DNA from: Hydractinia symbiolongicarpus
Lineage: Eukaryota; Cnidaria; Hydrozoa; Anthoathecata; Hydractiniidae
Reading direction: 5' to 3'
DNA length: 64,000 nt
Assembly: GCF_029227915.1 (NCBI RefSeq)
Contig: NC_079876.1
Span: 34,021,828 to 34,085,827, forward strand
Part shown: one piece after another, positions 37,701 to 49,300 of the stretch
Position numbering within the stretch: position 1 is the first letter of the stretch
Layout of the letters: every line of letters starts with the position of its first letter
Program-made: the position numbers and the translations under genes
The notes under the pieces: model-generated
Seen by the model: the letters and a program-made list of their open reading frames with translations, nothing else
What the model was told of the DNA's origin: nothing
Database searches by the model: none

Positions 37701-40700
37701 CGCGCGATAACGGATAGGATTGGTCCCACAGTAAAAAACGTCTTATTTATCTAAATTTTTAAATAAAGCGCTACCACAACGCCCAGCGTAATCGCTGATT
37801 TCCGGCAATCACGTCAAATTAAGAAGAATGTTTTTTCTTGGAGTCCATATGTGTCATTTATCACATTGATCAGGTCACGGTCCAAAGTTAGTTCAACTAA
37901 GTCCCACAGTCAATCGTTTCACTGTTTAAAGCGATGCAACCTAGTAATATCAGATAAATGTCGCTAAATACATGTTGGTACCAAAATGTGACCCAACCGT
38001 TGAAAGTCAAACGGATTGACACCGTTAAAAAGTCAATGAAATGTAGTTTTTGAAACTGTCGCTATTTGTTCAGCGCGCGATAACGGCTAGGATTGGTCCC
38101 ACAGTAAAAAAAGACTTTTTATCTTAATTCTTAAATGAAATGCTACCACAGAGCCCAGTGTAATCGCTGAGTTTCGGCAATCATGTCAAATTAAGAAGAA
38201 TGTTGTTTCTTGGAGTCCAATTGTCTCCTTTATCACATTTATCAGGTGACAGTCCAAAGTTAGTTCAATTAAGTCCCATAGTCAAACGTTTCATTGTTAA
38301 AAGCGATGCAACCTAGTAATCTCAGAAAAATATCGCTGAACACATGTTGATATGAATATGTGACCCAACCGTTGAAACTCAAACGGACTGGCACCGTTAG
38401 ATAGTCAATGAAATGTAGTTTTTGAAACTGTCGCTATTTCTTCATTGCGCGATAACGGCTAGGATTGCTCCCACAGTTGAAAATGACTTATTAATCTAAA
38501 TTTTTAAATGAAGCGCTACCACAGCGCCCAGTGTAATCGCTGAGCTCGGGTAATCATGTCAAGTTAAGAAGAATGTTATTTCTTGGAGTCCAATTGTCTC
38601 ATTTATCACATTTATAAGGTCACAGTCCAAAGTTAGTTCAATTAAGTTCCACAGTCAATCGTTTCATTGTTAAAAGCGATGCAACCTAGTAATCTCAGAA
38701 AAATATCGCTAAACACATGCTGATACGAATATGTGTCCCAACCGTTGAAACTCAAACGGACAGGCACCGTTAGAAAGTCAATGAAATGTAGTTTTTGAAA
38801 CTGTCGCTATTTCTTCTGCGCGCGATAACGGATAGGATTGGTCCCACAGTAAAAAACGACTTATTTATCTAAATTTTTAAATAAAGCGCTACCACAACGC
38901 CCAGTGTAATCGCTGATTTCTGGCAATCACGTCAAATTAAGATGAATGTTGTATCTTTGAGTCCAATTGTCTCCTTTATCACATTTATCAGGTGACAGTC
39001 CAAAGTTAGTTCAATTAAGTCCCATAGTCAAACGTTTCATTGTTAAAAGCGATGCAACCTAGTAATCTCAGAAAAATATCGCTGAAGACATGTTGATATG
39101 AATATGTGACCCAACCGTTGAAACTCAAACGGACTGGCACCGTTAGAAAGTCAATGAAATGTAGTTTTTGAAACTGTCCCTACTTCTTCATTGCGCGATA
39201 ACGGCTAGGATTGCTCCCACAGTTGAAAATGACTTATTAATCTAAATTTTTAAATGAAGCGCTACCACAGCGCCCAGTGTAATCGCTGAGGTCGGGCAAT
39301 CATGTCAAATTAAGAAGAATGTTATTTCTTGGAGTCCAATTGTCTCATTTATCACATTTATAAGGTCACAGTCCAAAGTTAGTTCAATTAAGTTCCACAG
39401 TCAATCGTTTCATTGTTAAAAGCGATGCAACCTAGTAATCTCAGAAAAATATCGCTAAACACATGCTGATACGAATATGTGTCCCAACCGTTGAAACTCA
39501 AACGGACTGGCACCGTTAGAAAGTCAATGAAATGTAGTTTTTGAAACTGTCGCTATTTCTTCATTGCGCGATAACGGCTAGGATTGCTCCCACAGTTGAA
39601 AATGACTTATTAATCTAAATTTTTAAATGAAGCGCTACCACAGCGCCCAGTGTAATCGCTGAGCTCGGGTAATCATGTCAAGTTAAGAAGAATGTTATTT
39701 CTTGGAGTCCAATTGTCTCATTTATCACATTTATAAGGTCACAGTCCAAAGTTAGTTCAATTAAGTTCCACAGTCAATCGTTTCATTGTTAAAAGCGATG
39801 CAACCTAGTAATCTCAGAAAAATATCGCTAAACACATGCTGATACGAATATGTGTCCCAACCGTTGAAACTCAAACGGACAGGCACCGTTAGAAAGTCAA
39901 TGAAATGTAGTTTTTGAAACTGTCGCTATTTCTTCTGCGCGCGATAACGGATAGGATTGGTCCCACAGTAAAAAACGACTTATTTATCTAAATTTTTAAA
40001 TAAAGCGCTACCACAACGCCCAGTGTAATCGCTGATTTCTGGCAATCACGTCAAATTAAGATGAATGTTGTTTCTTTGAGTCCAATTGTCTCCTTTATCA
40101 CATTTATCAGGTGACAGTCCAAAGTTAGTTCAATTAAGTCCCATAGTCAAACGTTTCATTGTTAAAAGCGATGCAACCTAGTAATCTCAGAAAAATATCG
40201 CTGAAGACATGTTGATATGAATATGTGACCCAACCGTTGAAACTCAAACGGACTGGCACCGTTAGAAAGTCAATGAAATGTAGTTTTTGAAACTGTCCCT
40301 ACTTCTTCATTGCGCGATAACGGCTAGGATTGCTCCCACAGTTGAAAATGACTTATTAATCTAAATTTTTAAATGAAGCGCTACCACAGCGCCCAGTGTA
40401 ATCGCTGAGGTCGGGCAATCATGTCAAATTAAGAAGAATGTTATTTCTTGGAGTCCAATTGTCTCATTTATCACATTTATAAGGTCACAGTCCAAAGTTA
40501 GTTCAATTAAGTTCCACAGTCAATCGTTTCATTGTTAAAAGCGATGCAACCTAGTAATCTCAGAAAAATATCGCTAAACACATGCTGATACGAATATGTG
40601 TCCCAACCGTTGAAACTCAAACGGACTGGCACCGTTAGAAAGTCAATGAAATGTAGTTTTTGAAACTGTCGCTATTTCTTCATTGCGCGATAACGGCTAG

Positions 40701-41125
40701 GATTGCTCCCACAGTTGAAAATGACTTATTAATCTAAATTTTTAAATGAAGCGCTACCACAGCGCCCAGTGTAATCGCTGAGCTCGGGTAATCATGTCAA
40801 ATTAAGAAGAATGTTATTTCTTGGAGTCCAATTGCCTCATTTATTACATTTATCAGGTCACAGTCCAAAGTTAGTTCAATTGAGTTCCACAGTCAATCGT
40901 TTCATTGTTAAAAGCGATGCAACCTAGTAATCTCAGAAAAATATCGCTAAACACATGATGATACGAATATGTGTCCCAACCGTTGAAACTCTAACGGACT
41001 GGCACCGTTAGAAAGTCAATGAAATGTAGTTTTTGAAACTGTCGCTATTTCTTCATTGCGCGATAACGGCAAGGACTGCTCCCACAGTTGAAAATGACTT
41101 ATTAATCTAAATTTTTAAATGAAGT
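34784..41125. repeat. HOR unit 4: 17 monomers, 6,342 bases
   Basis: Order H1-H13, then H11, H12, H13, H14. Starts 34784, 35156, 35529, 35902, 36276, 36649, 37022, 37397, 37770, 38142, 38515, 38888, 39261, 39634, 40007, 40380, 40753. It is the canonical 14 plus one extra H11-H12-H13 triplet. Its H1 carries TCAAGTAAAG because it follows the H12/Lb hybrid of unit 3. Confidence 0.92.
38515..40752. repeat. Duplicated H11-H12-H13 triplet, 1,119 bases x 2
   Basis: 38515-39633 and 39634-40752 hold the same three monomers and match closely. One visible difference is GTTGTATC at 38948 against GTTGTTTC in the second copy. H11 and H13 are so alike that an unequal exchange between H13 of one unit and H11 of another is the easy route. 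Confidence 0.88.
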
Positions 41126-44100
41126 GCTACCACAGCGCCCAGTGTAATCGCTGAGTTCCGGCAATCATGTCAAGTTAAGAAGAATGTTATTTCTTGGAGT
41201 GCAATTTCCTCATTTATCACTTTTATCAGGTCACAGTCCAAAGTTAGTTCAATTAATTCCTACAGTCAATCGTTTCACTGTTAAAAGCGATGCAACCTAG
41301 TACTATCAGATAAATATCGCTAAATACATGTTGGTACGAAAATGTAACCCAACCGTTTAAACTCAAACGGACTGACACCGTTAAAAAGTCAATGAAATGT
41401 AGTTTTGGAAACTGTAGCTACTTCTTCAGCGCACGATAACGGCTAGGATTGGTCCCACAGTAAAGAACGACTTATTTATCTAATTTTTAAATGAAGCGCT
41501 ACCACAACGCCCAGTGTAATCGCTGAGTTCCGGCAATCACGTCAAGTTAAGAAGAATGTTATTTCTTGGAGTCCAATTGTCTCACTTATAACATTTATAA
41601 GGTCACAGTTCAAAATCAGTTCAATTATGTGCCACAGTCAATCGTTTTACTGTTAAAAGCCATACAACCTAGTAATATCAGAAAAATATCGCTAAATACA
41701 TGTTGGTACGAATATGTGACCCAACCTTTGTAACTCAAACGGATTAACACCGTTAGAAAGTCAATGAAATGTAGTTTTTGAAACTGTCGCTATTTCTTCA
41801 GCGCGCGATAACGGATAGGATTGGTCCCACAGTAAAGGATGACTTATTTACCTAAACTTTCAAATGAAGCGCTACCACAGCGCCCAGTGTAATCGCTGAG
41901 TTCCGGCAATCACGTCAAATTAAGAAGAATATTATTTCTTGGAGTCCAATTGTCTCATTTATCACATTTATCAGGTCACAGTCCAAAGTTAGTTCAATTA
42001 AGTCCCACAGTCAATCGTTTCACTGTTAAAAGCGATGCAACCTAGTAATAGCAGATAAATATAGCTAAATACATGTTGGTACGAAAATATGACCCAACCG
42101 TTTAAACTCAAACGGACTGACACCGTTAAAGAGTCAATGAAATGTAGTTTTTGAAACTGTAGCTACTTCTTCAGCGCGCGATAACGGCTAGGATTGGTCC
42201 CACAGTGAAACATGACTTATTTATCTAATTTTTTAAATGAAGCGCTACCACAGCGCCCAGTGTAATCGCTGAGTTCCGGCAATCACGTCAAATTAAGAAG
42301 AATGTTATTTCTTGGAGTCCAATTGTCTCACTTATAACATTTATAAGGTCACAGTCCATAATCAGTTCAATTAAATCCCACAGTCAATCGTTCCACTGTT
42401 AAAAACCATACAACCTAGTAATATCAGAAAAATATCGCTAAGTACATGTTGGTACGAATATGTGACCCAACCGTTGTAACTCAAACGGATTGCCACCGTT
42501 AGAACGTCAATGAAGTGTAGTTTTTGAAACTGTCGCTATTTCTTCAGCGCGTGATAACGGATAGGATTGGTCCCACAGTAAACAACGAATTATTTTGTCT
42601 AAATTTTTAAATAAAGCCCTACCACAACTCTCAGTGTAATCGCTGATTTCCGGCAATCACGTCAAATTAAGAAGAATGTTTTTTCTTGGAGTCCATTTGT
42701 GTCATTTATTACATTGATCAGGTCACGGTCCAAAGTGAGTTCAATTAAGTCCCACAGTTAATCGTTTCACTGTTAAAAGCGATGCAACCTAGTAATCTCA
42801 GAAAAATATCGCTGAACACATGTTGATATGAATATGTGACCCAACCGTTGAAACTCAAACGGACTGGCACCGTTAGAAAGTCAATAAAATGTAGTTTTTG
42901 AGACTGTCGCTATTTCTTCATTGCCCGATAACGGCTAGGATTGCTCCCACAGTTGAAAATGACTTATTAATCTAAACTTTCAAATGAAGCGCTACCACAG
43001 CGCCCAGTGTAATCGCTGGGTTCCGGCAATCACGTCAAATTAAGAGGAATGTTATTTATTGGAGTCCAAATGTCTCATTTATCACATTTATCAGGTCACA
43101 GTCCAAAGTTAGTTCAATTAAACCCAACAGTCAATCGGTTCATAGTTAAAAGCAATGCAACCTAGTAATATCAGAAAAATATCGCTAAATACATGTTGGT
43201 ACGAATATGTGACCAAGCCGTTGAAACTGAAACGGACTGACACCGTTAGAAAGTCAATGAAATGTAGTTTTTGAAACTATCGCTATTTCTTCAGCGCGCG
43301 ATAACGGATAGGATTGGTCCCACAGTAAAGAATGACTTATTTGTCCAAACTCTTGAATGAAGCGCTACCACAGCGGCCAGTGTAATCGCTGAGCTCCGGC
43401 AATTACGTCAAGATAAGAAGAATGTTATTTCCTGGAGTCCAATTGTCTCATTTTTCACATTTATCAGGTCACAGTCCAAAGTTAGTTCAATTAAGTCCCA
43501 CAGTCAATCGTTTCATTGTTAAAAGCGATGCAACCTAGTAATCACAAAAAAATATCGCGAAATACATGTTGGTACGAATATGTGACACAACCGTTGTGAA
43601 TCAAACGGACTGACACCGTTAGAAAGTCAATGAAATGTAGTTCTTGAAACTGTCGCTATTTCTTCAGCGTGCGATAACGGCTAGGATTGGTTCCAAAATA
43701 TTAAAACGACTTTTTTCATCTTAATTCTTAAATGAAGTGCTACCACAGAGCCCAGTATAATCGCTGAGTTTCGGCAATCATGTCAAATTAAGAAGAATGT
43801 TGTTTCTTGGAGTCCAATTTTCTCCTTCATCACATTTATCAGGTGACAGTCCAAAGTTAGTTCAATTAAGTCCCATAGTCAAACGTTTCATTGTTAAAAG
43901 CGATGCAACCTAGTAATCTCAGAAAAATATCGCTGAACACATGTTGATATGAATATGTGACCCAACCGTTGAAACTCAAACGGACTGGCACCGTTAGATA
44001 GTCAATGAAATGTAGTTTTTGAAACTGTCGCTATTTCTTCATTGCGCGATAACGGCTAGGATTGCTCCCACAGTTGAAAATGACTTATTAATCTAAATTT

Positions 44101-44857
44101 TTAAATGAAGCGCTACCACAGCGCCCAGTGTAATCGCTGAGCTCGGGTAATCATGTCAAGTTAAGAAGAATGTTATTTCTTGGAGTCCAATTGTCTCATT
44201 TATCACATTTATAAGGTCACAGTCCAAAGTTAGTTCAATTAAGTTCCACAGTCAATCGTTTCATTGTTAAAAGCGATGCAACCTAGTAATCTCAGAAAAA
44301 TATCGCTAAACACATGCTGATACGAATATGTGTCCCAACCGTTGAAACTCAAACGGACAGGCACCGTTAGAAAGTCAATGAAATGTAGTTTTTGAAACTG
44401 TCGCTATTTCTTCTGCGCGCGATAACGGATAGGATTGGTCCCACAGTAAAAAACGACTTATTTATCTAAATTTTTAAATAAAGCGCTACCACAACGCCCA
44501 GTGTAATCGCTGATTTCTGGCAATCACGTCAAATTAAGATGAATGTTGTTTCTTTGAGTCCAATTGTCTCCTTTATCACATTTATCAGGTGACAGTCCAA
44601 AGTTAGTTCAATTAAGTCCCATAGTCAAACGTTTCATTGTTAAAAGCGATGCAACCTAGTAATCTCAGAAAAATATCGCTGAAGACATGTTGATATGAAT
44701 ATGTGACCCAACCGTTGAAACTCAAACGGACTGGCACCGTTAGAAAGTCAATGAAATGTAGTTTTTGAAACTGTCCCTACTTCTTCATTGCGCGATAACG
44801 GCTAGGATTGCTCCCACAGTTGAAAATGACTTATTAATCTAAATTTTTAAATGAAGC

Positions 44858-45230
44858 GCTACCACAGCGCCCAGTGTAATCGCTGAGGTCGGGCAATCAT
44901 GTCAAATTAAGAAGAATGTTATTTCTTGGAGTCCAATTGTCTCATTTATCACATTTATAAGGTCACAGTCCAAAGTTAGTTCAATTAAGTTCCACAGTCA
45001 ATCGTTTCATTGTTAAAAGCGATGCAACCTAGTAATCTCAGAAAAATATCGCTAAACACATGCTGATACGAATATGTGTCCCAACCGTTGAAACTCAAAC
45101 GGACTGGCACCGTTAGAAAGTCAATGAAATGTAGTTTTTGAAACTGTCGCTATTTCTTCTGCGCGCGATAACGGATAGGATTGGTCCCACAGTTGAAAAT
45201 GACTTATTAATCTAAATTTTTAAATGAAGC
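44858..45230 (+). repeat. Mosaic monomer H13 with an H11 patch
   Basis: H13 from GAGGTCGGG to GGACTGGC, then H11 sequence TTCTGCGCGCG and GGATAGGATTGGTCCC (about 45157-45193), then back to the H13-type tail TTGAAAATGACTTATTAATC. Two switches within about 60 bases look like a short conversion tract. Confidence 0.75.
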
Positions 45231-45603
45231 GCTACCACAGCGCCCAGTGTAATCGCTGAGCTCGGGTAATCATGTCAAATTAAGAAGAATGTTATTTCTT
45301 GGAGTCCAATTGTCTCCTTTATCACATTTATCAGGTCACAGTCCAAAGTTAGTTCAATTGAGTTCCACAGTCAATCGTTTCATTGTTAAAAGCGATGCAA
45401 CCTAGTAATCTCAGAAAAATATCGCTAAACACATGATGATACGAATATGTGTCCCAACCGTTGAAACTCTAACGGACTGGCACCGTTAGAAAGTCAATGA
45501 AATGTAGTTTTTGAAACTGTCGCTATTTCTTCATTGCGCGATAACGGCAAGGACTGCTCCCACAGTTGAAAATGACTTATTAATCTAAATTTTTAAATGA
45601 AGT
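45231..45603 (+). repeat. Mosaic H14 variant with an H10/H12-type patch
   Basis: H14 throughout (CAATTGAG, CATGATGATACG, CTCTAACGG, GGCAAGGACTGC) except GTCTCCTTTATCACATTT at about 45310 in place of the H14 block GCCTCATTTATTAC. The patch resembles H10 or H12 and is flanked on both sides by H14 sequence. Confidence 0.7.
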
Positions 45604-45976
45604 GCTACCACAGCGCCCAGTGTAATCGCTGAGTTCCGGCAATCATGTCAAGTTAAGAAGAATGTTATTTCTTGGAGTGCAATTTCCTCATTTATCACAT
45701 TTATAAGGTCACAGTCCAAAGTTAGTTCAATTAATTCCTACAGTCAATCGTTTCACTGTTAAAAGCGATGCAACCTAGTAATCTCAGAAAAATATCGCTA
45801 AACACATGCTGATACGAAAATGTAACCCAACCGTTGAAACTCAAACGGACTGGCACCGTTAGAAAGTCAATGAAATGTAGTTTTTGAAACTGTCGCTATT
45901 TCTTCATTGCGCGATAACGGCTAGGATTGCTCCCACAGTTGAAAATGACTTATTAATCTAAATTTTTAAATGAAGC
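45604..45976 (+). repeat. Highly patchy mosaic monomer H1/H13
   Basis: Alternates H1 (GTGCTACC, GGAGTGCAATTTCC), H13 (CACATTTATAAGG), H1 (ATTCCTACAG), H13 (TCTCAGAAAAATATCGC, CATGCTGATACG), H1 (AAAATGTAACCC), H13 (AACCGTTGAAACTC, GGACTGGC, CATTGCGCG). That is at least five switches in 373 bases. It may be a dense series of conversion tracts, or an error of read placement or consensus in the assembly. Confidence 0.72.
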
Positions 45977-46349
45977 GCTACCACAGCGCCCAGTGTAATC
46001 GCTGAGCTCGGGTAATCATGTCAAATTAAGAAGAATGTTATTTCTTGGAGTCCAATTGCCTCATTTATTACATTTATCAGGTCACAGTCCAAAGTTAGTT
46101 CAATTGAGTTCCACAGTCAATCGTTTCATTGTTAAAAGCGATGCAACCTAGTAATCTCAGAAAAATATCGCTAAACACATGATGATACGAATATGTGTCC
46201 CAACCGTTGAAACTCTAACGGACTGGCACCGTTAGAAAGTCAATGAAATGTAGTTTTTGAAACTGTCGCTATTTCTTCATTGCGCGATAACGGCAAGGAC
46301 TGCTCCCACAGTTGAAAATGACTTATTAATCTAAATTTTTAAATGAAGT

Positions 46350-49300
46350 GCTACCACAGCGCCCAGTGTAATCGCTGAGTTCCGGCAATCATGTCAAGTT
46401 AAGAAGAATGTTATTTCTTGGAGTGCAATTTCCTCATTTATCACTTTTATCAGGTCACAGTCCAAAGTTAGTTCAATTAATTCCTACAGTCAATCGTTTC
46501 ACTGTTAAAAGCGATGCAACCTAGTACTATCAGATAAATATCGCTAAATACATGTTGGTACGAAAATGTAACCCAACCGTTTAAACTCAAACGGACTGAC
46601 ACCGTTAAAAAGTCAATGAAATGTAGTTTTGGAAACTGTAGCTACTTCTTCAGCGCACGATAACGGCTAGGATTGGTCCCACAGTAAAGAACGACTTATT
46701 TATCTAATTTTTAAATGAAGCGCTACCACAACGCCCAGTGTAATCGCTGAGTTCCGGCAATCACGTCAAGTTAAGAAGAATGTTATTTCTTGGAGTCCAA
46801 TTGTCTCACTTATAACATTTATAAGGTCACAGTTCAAAATCAGTTCAATTATGTGCCACAGTCAATCGTTTTACTGTTAAAAGCCATACAACCTAGTAAT
46901 ATCAGAAAAATATCGCTAAATACATGTTGGTACGAATATGTGACCCAACCGTTGTAACTCAAACGGATTAACACCGTTAGAAAGTCAATGAAATGTAGTT
47001 TTTGAAACTGTCGCTATTTCTTCAGCGCGCGATAACGGATAGGATTGGTCCCACAGTAAAGGATGACTTATTTACCTAAACTTTCAAATGAAGCGCTACC
47101 ACAGCGCCCAGTGTAATCGCTGAGTTCCGGCAATCACGTCAAATTAAGAAGAATATTATTTCTTGGAGTCCAATTGTCTCATTTATCACATTTATCAGGT
47201 CACAGTCCAAAGTTAGTTCAATTAAGTCCCACAGTCAATCGTTTCACTGTTAAAAGCGATGCAACCTAGTAATAGCAGATAAATATAGCTAAATACATGT
47301 TGGTACGAAAATATGACCCAACCGTTTAAACTCAAACGGACTGACACCGTTAAAGAGTCAATGAAATGTAGTTTTTGAAACTGTAGCTACTTCTTCAGCG
47401 CGCGATAACGGCTAGGATTGGTCCCACAGTGAAACATGACTTATTTATCTAATTTTTTAAATGAAGCGCTACCACTCGCCCAGTGTAATCGCTGAGTTCC
47501 GGCAATCACGTCAAATTAAGAAGAATGTTATTTCTTGGAGTCCAATTGTCTCACTTATAACATTTATAAGGTCACAGTCCATAATCAGTTCAATTAAATC
47601 CCACAGTCAATCGTTCCACTGTTAAAAACCATACAACCTAGTAATATCAGAAAAATATCGCTAAGTACATGTTGGTACGAATATGTGACCCAACCGTTGT
47701 AACTCAAACGGATTGCCACCGTTAGAACGTCAATGAAGTGTAGTTTTTGAAACTGTCGCTATTTCTTCAGCGCGTGATAACGGATAGGATTGGTCCCACA
47801 GTAAACAACGAATTATTTTGTCTAAATTTTTAAATAAAGCCCTACCACAACTCTCAGTGTAATCGCTGATTTCCGGCAATCACGTCAAATTAAGAAGAAT
47901 GTTTTTTCTTGGAGTCCATTTGTGTCATTTATTACATTGATCAGGTCACGGTCCAAAGTGAGTTCAATTAAGTCCCACAGTTAATCGTTTCACTGTTAAA
48001 AGCGATGCAACCTAGTAATCTCAGAAAAATATCGCTGAACACATGTTGATATGAATATGTGACCCAACCGTTGAAACTCAAACGGACTGGCACCGTTAGA
48101 AAGTCAATAAAATGTAGTTTTTGAGACTGTCGCTATTTCTTCATTGCCCGATAACGGCTAGGATTGCTCCCACAGTTGAAAATGACTTATTAATCTAAAC
48201 TTTCAAATGAAGCGCTACCACAGCGCCCAGTGTAATCGCTGGGTTCCGGCAATCACGTCAAATTAAGAGGAATGTTATTTATTGGAGTCCAAATGTCTCA
48301 TTTATCACATTTATCAGGTCACAGTCCAAAGTTAGTTCAATTAAACCCAACAGTCAATCGGTTCATAGTTAAAAGCAATGCAACCTAGTAATATCAGAAA
48401 AATATCGCTAAATACATGTTGGTACGAATATGTGACCAAGCCGTTGAAACTGAAACGGACTGACACCGTTAGAAAGTCAATGAAATGTAGTTTTTGAAAC
48501 TATCGCTATTTCTTCAGCGCGCAATAACGGATAGGATTGGTCCCGCAGTAAAGAATGACTTATTTGTCCAAACTCTTGAATGAAGCGCTACCACAGCGGC
48601 CAGTGTAATCGCTGAGCTCCGGCAATTACGTCAAGATAAGAAGAATGTTATTTCCTGGAGTCCAATTGTCTCATTTTTCACATTTATCAGGTCACAGTCC
48701 AAAGTTAGTTCAATTAAGTCCCACAGTCAATCGTTTCATTGTTAAAAGCGATGCAACCTAGTAATCTCAAAAAAATATCGCGAAATACATGTTGGTACGA
48801 ATATGTGACACAACCGTTGTGAATCAAACGGACTGACACCGTTAGAAAGTCAATGAAATGTAGTTCTTGAAACTGTCGCTATTTCTTCAGCGTGCGATAA
48901 CGGCTAGGATTGGTTCCAAAATATTAAAACGACTTTTTTCATCTTAATTCTTAAATGAAGTGCTACCACAGAGCCCAGTATAATCGCTGAGTTTCGGCAA
49001 TCATGTCAAATTAAGAAGAATGTTATTTCTTGGAGTCCAATTTTCTCCTTCATCACATTTATCAGGTGACAGTCCAAAGTTAGTTCAATTAAGTCCCATA
49101 GTCAATCATTTCATTGTTAAAAGCCATACAACCTAGTAATATTAGAAAAATATCGCTAAATACAAGTTGGTACGAATATGTGACCCAACCGTTGTAACTC
49201 AAACGGATTGACACCGTTAGAAAGTCAATGAAATATAGTTTTTGAAAGTGTCGCTATTTCTTCAGCGCGCGATAACGGATAGGATTGGTCCCACAGTAAA

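Larger units (their letters stand above)
41126..46349. repeat. HOR unit 5: 14 monomers, 5,224 bases, with mosaic monomers
   Basis: Order H1-H7, H8/H10, H11, H12, H13/H11 mosaic, H14 variant, H1/H13 mosaic, H14. Starts 41126, 41498, 41871, 42244, 42618, 42991, 43364, 43739, 44112, 44485, 44858, 45231, 45604, 45977. The total is almost exactly the canonical length although its content differs, because losses and gains cancel. Its last third is the most patchy part of the HOR. Confidence 0.88.
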
